This document shows positions 35,430-47,889 of a stretch of 64,000 nt of DNA, one piece after another. A model generated the notes under the pieces. It was not told the origin of the DNA. It saw nothing but the letters and a program-made list of their open reading frames with translations, and searched no databases. Position numbers and translations under genes: made by a program. The stretch lies in the NCBI GenBank assembly GCA_051453625.1, contig JBOZIK010000001.1, positions 128,420,198 through 128,484,197 on the forward strand, in the 5' to 3' direction. The stretch is from Welwitschia mirabilis (lineage: Eukaryota; Gnetophyta; Gnetopsida; Welwitschiales). The first letter of the stretch is position 1. Every line of letters begins with the position of its first letter.

Positions 35430-36702
35430 GAGTCTAGAAGGGGTGGGAGGGTGTGAAAAAGATTTAAAAATAAATAAATAAATTTATAAGCTATCTCCAC
35501 AAGTACTAAATACTAAAATATTTATGCAAATGAAAGATAAAAATAATATGAAAGTAAATAACTAAAAGCACAAAAACACTAATGAAGATTGACACATGAT
35601 TTATAGTGGTTTGGGAAACCACATACTCCACTCTTGACAACTAGCTTTTATCCAAGCTTAATCTAGATATTTGTTACTCACTTTCTGGGTATTTCAAATT
35701 TACTTGTAACCTTTACAATTGGACTTTTCAAAGGCTCAATCTCAACCTTTATAGAAAATTCTATTTAGAAATAATGACATGTCATAATGCATAGGTTCCA
35801 CTAAATATGAAGCTCAATAATAATATTTTTATACTACTTGAGATGATATTATAATTTACAAATGTACAGTGCAAACTGATTGAGAAAGTACAAATGATAA
35901 CAAAAGATATATGTTTGTCTTTGGTCTAATATAAAATATGCCAATGAATAGTCTAAAAGCTCATCAAAAAATATTCAAGAAGTGGTATAATGATTTTAAT
36001 AGCCGAAAATTATATAGAAGAAATATTTTGGGGTTTTACAAGTGAAATAGATTCTCTAATGGCTAAAAACAGATGCCTAAAAAATCCCATTTTCATCATG
36101 GCTAATCAACCCCTCAAAATATCTAGTTAACCCCATTAAGTGATATCACTAAAATTGATTGCCCTCATCTTCTTCTAGTTTAATCAAGTTTCTTATGATT
36201 CCATGTCTAGTTAACCCTCAAGAATCTAGTTGACTAAATGTTTGGTCAAGCACATTTTAGTCTAGTTGACCCCATGTCCAGAAAAATGTAAAACAACATT
36301 CATGGACTTGGTTCAATTGATTCCTAAGGTATTGGATTAATACCTTAATTAGAAAGAATGAAATTATTCTACTCTAGGTATGATTAATCCCTTTAGAATC
36401 TAGTTAATTCCTTGATGTTTAGATGTGATAAATTTATTGCTTAGGTCTAGTTGACCTCTTTAGAATTCAATCAATCCCTCTGTAATTTATTTTTGATACT
36501 TTATAGTATAGTTTTAGTTGCTCTTTAGAAATCTGATCAACTCCTTTGAGGGTATAAAGCTTATTAGGTTTATATAAGGTTTGTGATAAAATATTTCAGC
36601 TTCTAACCTACAAGGATTAATATTTTCTACAAAGGATATAACATGTTTCGCTAAAACATAAAATGTTAGTTTAACATCAAGTTGGCAAATTATAACTCAA
36701 TA
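35430..36702 (-). repeat. Copia #2 5' LTR
   Basis: Aligns with 17200-18399. The left edge lies near tctagaaggggtgggaggg (35432), resembling the G-run found near the ends of SIRE-like LTRs. It ends ataactcaata at about 36702. A convincing primer-binding site was not found beside it. It has about 110 extra bases (about 35890-36000) compared with the left copy. Confidence 0.78.
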
Positions 36703-36714
36703 AGAAGGACATTA

Positions 36715-37910
36715 CATATCCAAATCCAAGTATTCATGAAAAAAGGGTAGTGCTAAAAGACATGCATAAAATAATCTATAGCTCCACAATAAGGATAATA
36801 ATAAGGATTATGGATGTCAATACATTAAAGCCATCTACTAATGAATAAACCATGATGAAGCAAATACCAAAGGAAATATTTAATTTTTAAAAGTGTAGAA
36901 ACTTCACAAAGATTCTAAAATTCATAGCTTAGAACTACTCATACTCCTATTTATACCAAATTTTATTATAGCAATTAATAAGAGTTGTTAAATCATGAAA
37001 AAATTAGAATTAAATTGCAAGGCTCATATGAAAAGATTATAGAGTTAGTTTTCTAGTGAAGTCTCTCAAAAAGCCTTTTTATAGATTCATCTAAATGAAG
37101 ATGCTAAAAAAGAAAATTGCAAAGCCTAATGCAAAATAATTATTGTAGAGAAATTATCATAAAGATCATGAAATGAATCCTAAGATATTCATTTGACTTG
37201 TAGGCTTAAGACAATTAAGAGAAATCATACCTTTTTGGAACTAGTGGTAATAAGACTTAAGTTTGTAATGCTAATAGAGCTTGAGGAAAAGGTAGCAACC
37301 ATGAATAAAGATAGAAAGTAAATCTAGGTGATTTTAATATTATTTCAATTAATATGTTTATGCAATTTTTATCATGCTCCCCCAATTCTTTTAAAACACA
37401 TCTTTATGGAAGTGTAATTATATGTGGTGAAAAAATCTAGTTAATAAATGGTTACTATTCTAAAAATGTTTATTCCTAGAAAAGACTTATGCTAAATGGA
37501 GCTGAATAAGCTAACTAATAATATTTAATAATTTAATAAAATAACAATTTTTGTAACTAATGTAATCCATTTCTTAAAAGAGTTTAAAAAAACTAATCTA
37601 TATTTTTTTGTCATGATGAATAACAATATTTCATGCAACTTGATGAGATCCTTTTTAAGAAACTTTAGAATACCAAATGAATTTATAAAATATTTTTTTC
37701 AATTTTTGATAGGTAGTGTAAGAAGGAGTCTAGTAAGAAGAGCAGTAAACATGATTAAAAGAAAGAATGGATTTAAAAACTAAATATTTGGCTATGGAAG
37801 TGAGAGATTTTGATTTTTATTTTTCACTTTCTTTTGGAGTGAAAGAAGAACTTGATTTGAAAGAGATAAGGGAGGACCCTAAAAACTAAAAGGAACTTCC
37901 AAAATCTTAA
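36715..37910 (-). pseudogene. LINE ORF2 C-terminus: RT thumb and zf-RVT
   Basis: Near 36725-36873 the minus strand reads FLWYLLHHGLFISRWL and then PYCGAIDYFMHVF, which has the spacing of the zf-RVT domain at the end of plant L1 ORF2 proteins. Near 37800-37910 it reads FGSSF.FLGSSLISFKSSS, matching the conserved block after RT. Between them no domain is readable. Confidence 0.65.
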
Positions 37911-38189
37911 TAATATTATGATCATATGATATCATCCCCTCTTTGTCTAGAAGGTGTTAATAATTATTAATAAAATTTTAAACTAAAGATATAGCACACT
38001 TAATGGTAGAACCAGAAAGAATATAGTATTATTCCACTTTTAAAAAAAAGCAATGAAGGTTTTTAGTTGTATTACAAATAAGAAAAAAGGAACCATTTAT
38101 AAAATGCATATTTATAAGATAATGGCTAAGATTATAAAGAATCATCCCTCTAATATCATGATGACAAATATTACATTAAAGGTAATAAG

Positions 38190-38317
38190 AAATAAAATTT
38201 TTTACTCTAATAATAAATAAGGATTTAGAAGACATTCATTCTTATAAACCAATGAATATAAATAAAATTTATTACTCTAATAATAAATAAGGATTTAGAG
38301 GACATTCATGCTTATAA
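38190..38317 (+). repeat. 70-bp-period tandem duplication in LINE
   Basis: Units at 38190-38247 and 38260-38317 (aaataaaattt.ttactctaataataaataag...) differ at about three positions, so the duplication is much younger than the LINE. Confidence 0.9.
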
Positions 38318-38349
38318 TATTAGTAGAAACTATAGCATTAATATTTGGA

Positions 38350-39290
38350 AATAAATAACCTATCATATGTAAGAGTTTTGGATCAAAAATAAGCTTAAGC
38401 ATAATATGAAGAATCAAATCTAATTTTATTTTATTGTATGCCTTAGCATAGTCATCTTTAATAAAAATAATATCTTGAGAAGTATTGTTAGTTTATTAAA
38501 GACCTTCTAAGGCTATGATCACATCTATTTAGGTATATCTAATTAAAACAAAACCTATTTATTAAGGGAAGATAATATCTAGAAGAATCTAATTTAAATG
38601 AAAAGCTAAGTAATTTTCTTAAGTCTTGTAAATTACATTAAGAAGTGTAATGGACATCCAATTAGAAATATGAGTGGAATAGGTTAAATTGGAAAGAAGT
38701 TAAATAATCCCTTATTTTAATTATTATCACATAGATCCTATATGAATAGCCTCTTGAATAACCTAAAAAATATCACTACCAATAAGATTCTAATGAGTCT
38801 TCAAAGATTCAATTATAAATCCATCATATCCTAGAGCTTTTCCATTATTCATTACAAAGTAAGTCTTTTTAATTATGCTAAAGACATATTAGCTTTCAAC
38901 ATTTGAAATATTATTAGAGTAATTAAAATAAGATAAAAAGTAGTAACCTCCTCAAAAAGAGAATTATCCATCAAAGTAGCATTAAAAAAAGTGACAAAAT
39001 GATCTTTCAGATAATAAAGAGAAGTATTTGGATTGCTAACAGTAGTACCATTAAAAGTAAGACTATCTAACCTATTCATAAGGAAAAAATTCAAATATTT
39101 ATAAAATTTCTTATAATTTTTATCTTAAATCTTTGACCAAGCAAGTCACCTTTTGATTAATGCATTTATTATTCTATAAAAATTCATTTATGAAATGCTG
39201 ACTTCATAGTATCTAAATCAGCATGAAGCAGTGAATTAAAAGGACAATTTTAAGATATAAAAATTGACATTCTAATTAAGTTAATTAACT
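38350..39290 (-). pseudogene. LINE ORF2 reverse transcriptase, N-terminal half
   Basis: On the minus strand 39094-38873 gives RLDSLTFNGTTVSNPN and HFVTFFNATLMDNS, the stretch before RT. About 38845-38760 gives NGKALGYDGFIIESLK, the hallmark RT motif (Lys-Ala-Pro-Gly-Pro-Asp-Gly in the family). About 38560-38400 gives QDIIFIKDDYAKAYNKIKLD, the motif with the first catalytic Asp. The linker LLHADLDTMKSAF lies at 39170-39240. Stops are frequent. Confidence 0.78.
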
Positions 39291-40730
39291 AATTTATCTT
39301 AATAAAAGATATTAATATAATTAATTTTATCATAAAAACATGTCTTTTATTACTTTTCTATAATAATTATGAATTATAATTTGTTCATGATAGTTTAAGA
39401 TCACTTATATCAAATTCAAGACATGCTTCAAGATTTTTATTACTCAGGATAAAATGTCAGTGCTACCACTTAGGTTACCCAGTGTCACTAGTCCTTTTAT
39501 TAAAAACACTACAAATCTCATGTTCCTGACTTATCATAAGAAATTGATACAAATTCTGTTGTGGGCTTGATCAAATTTCACATTAAAAGTAACTTATATT
39601 CTTGATGATACATGATAGTGATGATAATGACACACAATAGTGACATGTGGCATTATTGGCTAGGATGATGGTGGAAACATATGTCAATAATAGTGGATAA
39701 CAAAAGCAATAGCATCTACGAGTTAGGTGTTATCCTTGTCATGAGGATTTGTAACTAATGAAATATGATATACTTCATTCTTAATGTGATCATTTTGTAA
39801 TCACTCACCTAACACTATAAGCCAAAGGTTTGTAATCATCGCTCACCCTCATCCTTACCTATGAAAAGGCTTTAAGTCCTTTATTGTAACATTTTTCATT
39901 TTGGCAAAAGATTTAACCTTTGAAGCATAAATTCACAATGACCTTCTCATCATTTATTTGGGTATCTCATCATTTATTTGGGGAGTTATTTTGCCTTTAA
40001 GAATAGCTTACGAAGTTGTAGTAGCAACTCTCTTCCTTTGATATAATGTTTTCTTTAATACATAAAATTTTTTTAGCTTTTGATTTGAAATCATAAGTCA
40101 TTTTGTACTTGGAATACTTAGGAAATAACTTAATAGTTATGTTTCATTTTTAATTGAGTGAATTCATTAATTACTTGATTTAAAGTATTTATACTTTAAT
40201 GGATTTTAAGTACATAGGGTTCTTACTTTCCATTTTTATTGCAAGGCTATGAAGGATCAAGTGGTAATTAAGTTTACCAATCTTCATATATTGAATGAAA
40301 TCATGTCACTATGTTCTAAGATAATACATTTGATAGTTTTAAGTATGTTATAAGTCAATCAAAAGATATCATTAGAGTGAAGGAGTTCTAGTGAATAAGC
40401 CAATGAGAACTTGAAGCTTGCTTACATTCTTATATTTCCAAGCCAAAGCTTCAAAACTACTAATCTCAACTCTTCCATTTTCCTTTTCTTAATTGTAACT
40501 TGCAAGTAATAAGAGTGTGTCACTTCTAAAAACCTACCTTAGTTATCCTTATAAAAAAAATAATACTAAGTATTAACTTACTTAAATCTAGTTCATTATA
40601 CGTAATGAACAATCATGAAGCAACTTATTAAAAAGCTCATAAACCATAAATTGAATTTCATTATATTCTTGTTTTAGATGTGAGTCTCTTCTATAATCAT
40701 AATGTTTAGAAACATTCACACCTAATATGT
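39290..40730. mobile_element. Unidentified block inserted in the LINE
   Basis: The LINE protein reads well on either side, but the distance from the endonuclease start (about 41560) to the RT motif (38845) is about 905 codons, roughly 400 more than usual, and nothing in this stretch reads as LINE. Around 39620-39900 the composition is less AT-rich, with cactcacctaacactataag and cctatgaaaaggctt words that look like an LTR promoter region. A 20-base-period duplication (tctcatcatttatttggg) lies at 39945-39982. The family is unknown and the edges are approximate. Confidence 0.5.
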
Positions 40731-40739
40731 ATCTTTATG

Positions 40740-41565
40740 CCACCATTGAGTCCATTCTAACTAACCTAAGGAATAAGACTTTACATTCTAAATATTAAAT
40801 AAAATAGCTTAAGTAGTAGAAGAAGAAAACTATGTAGAATGTAATTTGAATAGAGGGCATTTATTCTTGGTAGGGATACTAGTGATACTAACTTTAATTT
40901 GAATGGGAAAATGATCTCATAAAATTCCATGATAATGAATAGAAATAAATGAATTATATTGCCAAAAAGAAAGAGTAAAAAGATAACACTTATTGAGCTT
41001 ACTGAAGATTTAGGCTTATCCTAGTTAATACTTATTTCAAATATATCTTTAAATAATGAAATTAGAATTATCATCATCCATTTATATTAATCAAAATTTT
41101 GCTTTAAAGTTAGATCACTACTAGGATTTATGATCTAAAATAAGAGAATACAAGCTACTAAATTTATCATTTAAAAAATTTATCATATTGAAATCTCTTT
41201 TGAATGATTATAGATTGAGCATAGATTAATCCAATTTTAAAAAGGCTAGAAAAAAAAGGAAACGTTTTCCAAATGACTCTAGTTTATGAATCAGAACTAG
41301 ACTACATGGGCTTGTCTTTCTAATGAGAAAAACAAAGGATAGATATCACATCTTTCCTATCTTTATGATATATAGTAAGGGTTGTAAAATAAGATAAAAA
41401 CTAGTGGGCTGAAAGGAATAGATCTTAAGAAGAAATCTTAACCTTCTAAAGAAGAATAAAGTCAAATGTATTACTAATGATAGAGATGAAATCTCAATTC
41501 CATTTCTGTTACAATCTATTAGTGAGATCCTAAATATTCCAAGATAAAATATTCATATAATAACT
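40740..41565 (-). pseudogene. LINE ORF2 endonuclease
   Basis: The N-terminus at about 41556 reads MNILSWNI.DLTNRL, the start motif of plant L1 AP-endonucleases. The C-terminal end and linker at about 40960-40740 read HYHGIL.DHFPIQIKV (the SDHxPI catalytic motif with Ser lost) and PTKNKCPLFKLH. It would nick the target DNA. Broken by many stops. Confidence 0.72.
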
Positions 41566-41613
41566 AATGGAGTTTGTTCTGAATCATTTCTTGAAAGATT
41601 AATAAGTAAAGGG

Positions 41614-42780
41614 TCAACATTCATAACATTGGAAAAGGTTATGAAAGGATTGTCTATCTAAATTGAGGAATTTGGATGAGATGAATCTAAAATAATGATT
41701 GTTGATTCTACCTAATAAATCTTTAACCTCCTTCTTCGTAGTCACCTCTATAAAACCATCATTATTGTTCAAATTCATAATAGAACATGAAGTAGAAATT
41801 AAAGTGGGGAAAGTAGACATAGTTATCTAATAGAAGAAATAGAGGGTTCCTACAAAGGAATTTTCTCATTTGTTAATGGAGGAAGAGTTTGTAACTACTT
41901 AAGGAACACAAAAGATTATAAATAAGGAGTCTATATCTAATTAAGAGGAATAAAAGTTTTTAAAGAAAGGATGAAATATTGATTAAAGTATCCATCATAA
42001 AGTGCTAAAAGATGACTAAAAACTAAATATAGGAATACAACCTTTTTTGAAGTTTTTTCAGTTGTATCTTTTTAGCCAAACATTGACAAGAAGAGATTTG
42101 ATGACCTTCATGGTACTAGCAGCTACAACAGTGTAATGAAAAACATAATCCATGCTTTGGGTAAAAATTTTATCATCAACTGCAAGGGTGAGTGAAGACT
42201 TTTAGTTTGTCATATTAACTTTACCATAAAAATGTAAAAAAAAAAAAGCCATTAACATCAAAAGTACTCTTTAATAAAATAGTATTAATCCTTTGAATAA
42301 TCTCTATTTCTACAGAAGAAAATATCAAGGAAAATTTGGGAAACTTAACATAGTAGAAAATAAAATTTTAAGCTAGATTGTTACATCAAAATCATATGTC
42401 CATGGATGAACAACTAAGATTGTAGAGAAAGCTTAAAAAATCTTTAGCAATAAAGTTTTCTCCACCATATGGAACTCTTAGACTTTAATAAGAATAAAGC
42501 TACAAGCATAGTATCTAGCATGAGAAATTTTACCATCCTTCATACAAAAGGCATTTTGCACTTGTGTGAATATTCAAATATGACAAGGCAAAAAATCAAC
42601 TATTTAAAAAAAATAAAATAATCAGTATAGTATTTAGGAGCAAATTCAAAAATATCATAATGAAGAACAAATTCCATAGAGGAAGAGGAATTATTGGTTC
42701 TAGTATTACCTCTAGAAGGAGTTGGATAGGAAGGCAAGATGCTCATATAAACCTCTAATCCTAAGGAAAAGACCTGACAA
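41614..42780 (-). pseudogene. LINE ORF1 (DUF4283 plus zinc knuckle)
   Basis: The probable N-terminus reads MSILPSYPTPSRGNTRTNNS near 42740, followed by a decayed DUF4283-like stretch (VKFPKFSLIFSSVEIEIIQR near 42330). A Cys-rich remnant CCSC.YHEGHQISSC, close to CCHC spacing, lies near 42065-42110. ORF1 proteins of plant L1 elements bind the element RNA. No intact frame. Confidence 0.6.
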
Positions 42781-43224
42781 AAAGTTATAACTCTAAAGAT
42801 TTATTATAAAACATCAACAATCACTTTACAAAACACTAATGGTCACATTATCACACATGATTTTAAATTAAATAATTATAATTTGAGAGATAGGATTTGA
42901 AACAAGAATTTTGAAGATAAATAAAATTTTTATTTATTTATTACTATTATGATCTTGATGTTAAAAATAAATTTCTATTAATCTCTTCCTTGATATTAAG
43001 GGCATAGAGTAAAACATAAATACATGTAAAATAAAAAAGATCATTCAAATCTTCATGATAAAATAGAAAATATATTATCATTTTATATTTAAATAAGCCT
43101 TAAATTTTCAAATGTGTATTGGCCCTGTATCTCTTCCATGATATTATTATCAAGGATTATGAGTATTTCCTTCAAGCCCTAGAATATTATTTTGTTAAGC
43201 GACTGAATAAAGAAATTAATAAAC
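42781..43224. other. Unassigned AT-rich spacer
   Basis: No frame or repeat recognised between the LINE and copia #3. Confidence 0.5.
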
Positions 43225-44402
43225 TATAGTTTTAAAGGATAATAATTATGAATTAAAAACAAAATTAAATGTTGATGTGCTTATATCTTATATGCATCAC
43301 AAGATTCTTCAAAATTCTAGTGGTAAAATCACTATTATATAACAAATGTATTGGCTTATTAGTGGAAATTATGAGGTCTTTAAATAGCATATCAAGTCAT
43401 ACTAATTATTGGCTTGCAAAATGGATAGTCATGTATTTAACTTATGAAGTTTAAAAGCCATAAATTATTATTTCTTACTTTCTCAAGAAAAATGTCTTTC
43501 ACTAAGAAGCACTACATATCTTCTTGTGCTTTTTCTATTATTAAGAAAGACTACTTAATATGCATCAACACATCTAATAAGTTGAGTATTTTTTAAATCT
43601 TATAAAAAATCATGATTTAATTTCCTTTAACATAACAAAAAATTTTAATCATATCAAGATGAGTAATTTTAGGATGTGCCATAAATATTGACATAAGAGT
43701 AAGTACATATTGAGTATTGATATGTGTGGTAGTTAGATGCATCAAACTTCTAATCATTGATCTATAAATATTTTCATAAACTTCATATATCCTATTATCT
43801 CTTTTGAGTTTGTAATTAATTAGTAAGGAAATAGATGTGGATTTACATTCATGCATATTAAATTTCTTTAACATATCATAATTTAAGAAGATTATTAAAT
43901 TTCAATTCTAAGATAATAAGAGAGTTGGCTAAGCTTTATTATCTTAAGATTTTTTTTTCATATCCACCTTGAATTTATCCATAAGCTTCTTATCTATGCC
44001 ATCAAAGATTACATCATTAACATAACTGATACAAAAATGTAACAGCCTTTGATGGTTTTCTGACATAAGGCATTTTTAGGATGATATTTCTTATAAACAT
44101 TAGTTTGTAAATAGAAATCTAACCTTGAAAACTAAGCTCTTAGGGATTCTTTTAAATCATATAATTCCTTTTCAGTAAGTAAATATGATCTTTTAGATCT
44201 TCTTTATAAAACCTTAGGGTTATGAGATGTATACCTCCTCTTCAAGAACTCCATTCAAGAAGGAAAATTTGACATCCATTTGTCAAATAATTATCTAATT
44301 TTTGGAAGCTTAAGTTAAAAAACCCCTTATATATTTAAGATGAGAAACAAGAGCATAGGTCTCATCATAATCTATGATTTGATAACAAACTAATATTTAT
44401 AG
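43225..44402 (-). pseudogene. Copia #3 fragment: RT and RNase H
   Basis: A Ty1/copia fragment on the minus strand. From 44400 down: VDYDETYALVSHL-like text, VKFSFLNGVLEEEV near 44260, ESLRA.FSRLDFYLQTN near 44130, CISYVNDVIFDGI near 44010 (catalytic YVDD changed to YVND), then an open frame 43617-43874 (MLKKFNMHECKSTSISLLIN; SLMHLTTTHINTQYVLTL). RNase H ends with LKNLVMHIRYKHINI near 43240-43300. The upstream part of the element (gag, integrase) is missing: repeat copy B starts at 44403 in its place. No LTR found. Confidence 0.82.
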
Positions 44403-45290
44403 TGCCTGGTGTTTAATATAAAGAAAGAATGTATGAAAAAGTTTATTAGAATAAAATGATTGTATAATATAAGAATACAATCAATTAAAAAATTTCTCTC
44501 TTATAATTCCATAAATAACCAATAATTTTTATTGCATGAATTAGATGCATGATACTTAATTTACAAAAATCAACATTTTTCATAAATACTAGTAATGCAA
44601 ACATTTCAACAGATACTCAAGATGTATAGATTTCAATGAACGTTTAAGATGTAAATCTTTAGAAAGTAACACAAACATAAAAATAGTAAATTTTGATTTG
44701 AAACTAAGGTTTGATAGAAAAGTATAACTAAGATATATATTATGATTTAATTTATAATAAAAAATTTTCAAGATTTTAGTTGTACACAATAATTTATTAA
44801 CACTTCAATAGGTACTTATGAACAATGAGGTCAGAATTTTTGTATGACTTAGTCATGATATTATTGAAATTTTATTAAAAAACATGAATTATATGAGGCT
44901 TGTTTTAGAAATTGTTAGGAATTTAAGAATAACTAGATGGGAATTCAATAATTTAATAAGAGCTAGATAGGAATTTAAGAATTTAATAGAAGCTATTTTA
45001 GAATTAAAATTAAAATTTATATAAAACCTAAATGGGATTAAGAGATAAAGAAGAATTAAAATATAAGACATTAACAAGGACTAGTCATAAATAAGATAGA
45101 ATTTTAATAGGGATTTGTTTGTAGTTCATAGTACTAATAGATTGTGTAACTAGGATTTTGCCTTGAATTCTTAAATACCTTGGATGATCTTGAACATATA
45201 CTTTTTCTTAGAGTCTTTTCTAATGTTATTCACATTTTTACTTGATTTATAACAATGAATTCTAGAAGATAGATTACTAGTAGTGAATCC
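44403..45290 (+). repeat. Dispersed repeat, copy B
   Basis: Begins TGCCTGGTGTTTAATATAAAG and is collinear with copy A (9192-10580). Inside, at 44915-45005, three copies of a roughly 31-base unit (ggaatttaagaatttaata) repeat. It interrupts copia #3. It is probably a solo LTR or LTR remnant; the right edge is approximate. Confidence 0.5.
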
Positions 45291-47889
45291 TTGTCTTACA
45301 TGTATGGACATCAAGATTGTAGATGCTTAGAAGAGAAAAGCAAGTGTTTTTGGGCTTCAAATTCCATTTCCCCCCTTTATTATTACTCTATCAAAGTTTG
45401 ATGTTATAGATCTCAATTCCTCACCATTTTCATTATCATTATTTTCTAAAAAAATATTAAGAAGTAAATCTAATCAAAGAAACAAAAAATAAAAAAAAAA
45501 AAGAGATTAAGAGATAGATAAAAGTAAGAGAATATCAGAATTATAGTTAGAGGAAATTATGAAATAGAATCCTTCTGCTAGCTGGGTGCTTGAGGGTTTT
45601 AAACCATATAAAGGTTGTCTTGATATAATCCCAATATCTTCATATATGAAATTTAATATTTTCAAATTCAAATCTCAAACAAGATACAAAACTATTTTTT
45701 TGATCAAATTCTTAAATTCTATTAATATGTATCATGATGATATACCTTAAAATTCATTAAAGAGTTAAATCATGTTTGTAATTTATTAGAAATTTTTAAT
45801 TTTGTTTAAATATTTCATGAAAAATCATAATATTGTTTAGATTATTTAGTTCTTGATTCATCAAGTTCCCAATCTAATTCTTAAGAAAATTCTAAAAATA
45901 TTTACTGATAAAATTCTTGAGGCATCTAACTTCAAAATCATGTGTTAAGTACATCCTGTAAATCTTATCTGAGTCTTAGTCAAAAAATCCTATTTTGATA
46001 TAAGCTTTTATAAATCCTTCTATGTGGTTTCATGATGATCATTTATGAAGGTAATGCTATAAAATTACATCACAAATTACGATTCATTAAACTCTTAGTA
46101 TCAAGTCAAAAAATTAAAGATCATTTATTTATGAAAGTTGTTAGATCTATTTTTTAGTAGTAATAAATTAAGATGTGTTCAAGTTATTTAAGACCCAAAG
46201 ATCTTGGATATGTCCTATTTTGAAGGATGCTTAAAATCAAGACTATATTCCAATTATGGTATATCTAAATGTATATATTGACTTTTAATTAATAAAACAC
46301 TAAGTTATTTCAATGCATGTCTTACATGCTTCTTGGGATTTTCTCCTAATTTAAGACCTATTTGCACATGAGGCTTTTAAAACCTACAATTATGAGAAAA
46401 GCATTAGTTCTTTGATATTTTGAAATAGGTTTCCTTTTTTTAACATCCTATAGTTTTTACCCCCTTTCTTTTATTTTTGAGTTTTTTTTTTTTTTGTTAT
46501 TTCATTTCTTCTTTACATGTTCATTCTTTAGTAATTTTCTTTTTTACACCTCTTTTTAATTTGTTTTGCTCCTTGATGTTTTTGCATTTTTTTTTGCATT
46601 TTGTTTTACTTAGTATTATGAATTATTTGATTTTAGTTTATTTCATTATGTTCTAATGTTCATTTTTTTTCTTATAATTTTTCTAATTTTAGTTATTGTC
46701 GTTTTGATGAATATAAACATTTACAAAAATACTCATCATTTCCTTTGTTTTAGGAGGTGAAATACTAAGAAAATATTAGAAGGAGAGACATGAGAAATAT
46801 CATTAGAAGTAAACCACATTAAATGTTAGGATCTAGTAAGTATACTCAAACTTATCTAAGTTAATTTAAAGAATTTATTTTGTTATTAGAAAAGGGTGTA
46901 ACTTATTATTCTTGAAATCCTACTATAATGTTAAAATAATTACTTTGAATAAGAATTATTCTATTACAAGTTAAGTCATCATAAACTCTTTTGTTCTATA
47001 ATGATTTATTTAATTCATAAATACTATTAATGCATTCAAATCATGAATACATGATAAAAATTCAAGAGAAATCTAGTATTAACCTACATGGAATAGAGGC
47101 CCAACCTCTCAACATCTAATTCACATGAATTATTAACTCCAAACAACATGAGAGGTAACATCATTATTAGAAATAACTATAAATAAGACTATAAATATAT
47201 TATAAATAAACCTTAAATAATAAATCAACCTTAAGAGAGTTTTTGTAAATTTTAAAGCTAAAGTAAATCATCATTGATTAGATTTTAAATTTGAAAAATA
47301 AGTTACTAATAATCATAGCCTAATTAAATAACTTAATTAGTTATATAGAAAGGATATAATTCTATCTTTTAATTTTTATCTATTGAAGAAGGACTAGGAT
47401 TTTAATCTTAATTATAATTAGAAACCTCTTGTGATAATATAAATATAGAAATTAAAAGTTAGTCTTCCAATCCTAAGGGAGTAGTTAAAGATTTTAAACC
47501 CTATCATGGAGGCTTCATGTGAAATTAAAATAGATCATACAAAATACTCAGTAAAACAAAAATTAAAAATAGGAATGCATAGAAACTAAAAATAAATGGA
47601 GAGCTTTTTATAATTTCAATTAAATAATCTTAAACAAATTGATTATAAATAGATTACATACATTTGATATGGCATAGTATAATTTATATAGTTACATAAA
47701 AAGATATAATTCTTCAAAACATCATATAAATAGTTTTGGTTCTTTATTAATAGTAATTAAATAAATTTTCATGATATATTTTTGATTAAATAGAAAATTA
47801 AGATGTTTTAGAGTTTTTTCATCATGATGAAACATGTATTATTAACAAAGATAAAACATATTATTTTATGTTCTATTATTTTTTGCTTC
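45291..47889. other. Unassigned AT-rich DNA with a T-rich tract
   Basis: No coding sequence recognised. From 46430 to 46690 the plus strand is a pyrimidine-rich tract with several runs of T. Part of this stretch may be the 3' LTR of copia #5, whose RNase H ends just to the right. Confidence 0.4.

Larger units (their letters stand above)
17200..36702 (-). mobile_element. Copia #2, SIRE-like retrotransposon, split
   Basis: A minus-strand element of about 8.9 kb without the gypsy element (24625-35200) that interrupts its gag. Minus-strand order: 5' LTR (about 35430-36702), gag start (35416), gypsy insertion, rest of gag with zinc knuckle, protease, integrase, RT, RNase H, a motif array, an envelope-like frame, polypurine tract, 3' LTR (about 17200-18399). 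Long LTRs and an extra frame after pol are features of the plant SIRE/Maximus lineage. No target-site duplication was identified. Confidence 0.85.
36703..42780 (-). mobile_element. L1-type LINE, minus strand
   Basis: A plant L1-like non-LTR element with an ORF1 (DUF4283 plus zinc knuckle) and an ORF2 (endonuclease, RT, zf-RVT), all decayed. Its 3' end abuts the LTR of copia #2 at 36702. No polyA tail is visible, so the 3' end is either truncated or was separated by the copia insertion. It holds a foreign block of about 1.4 kb (39290-40730). Confidence 0.8.
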
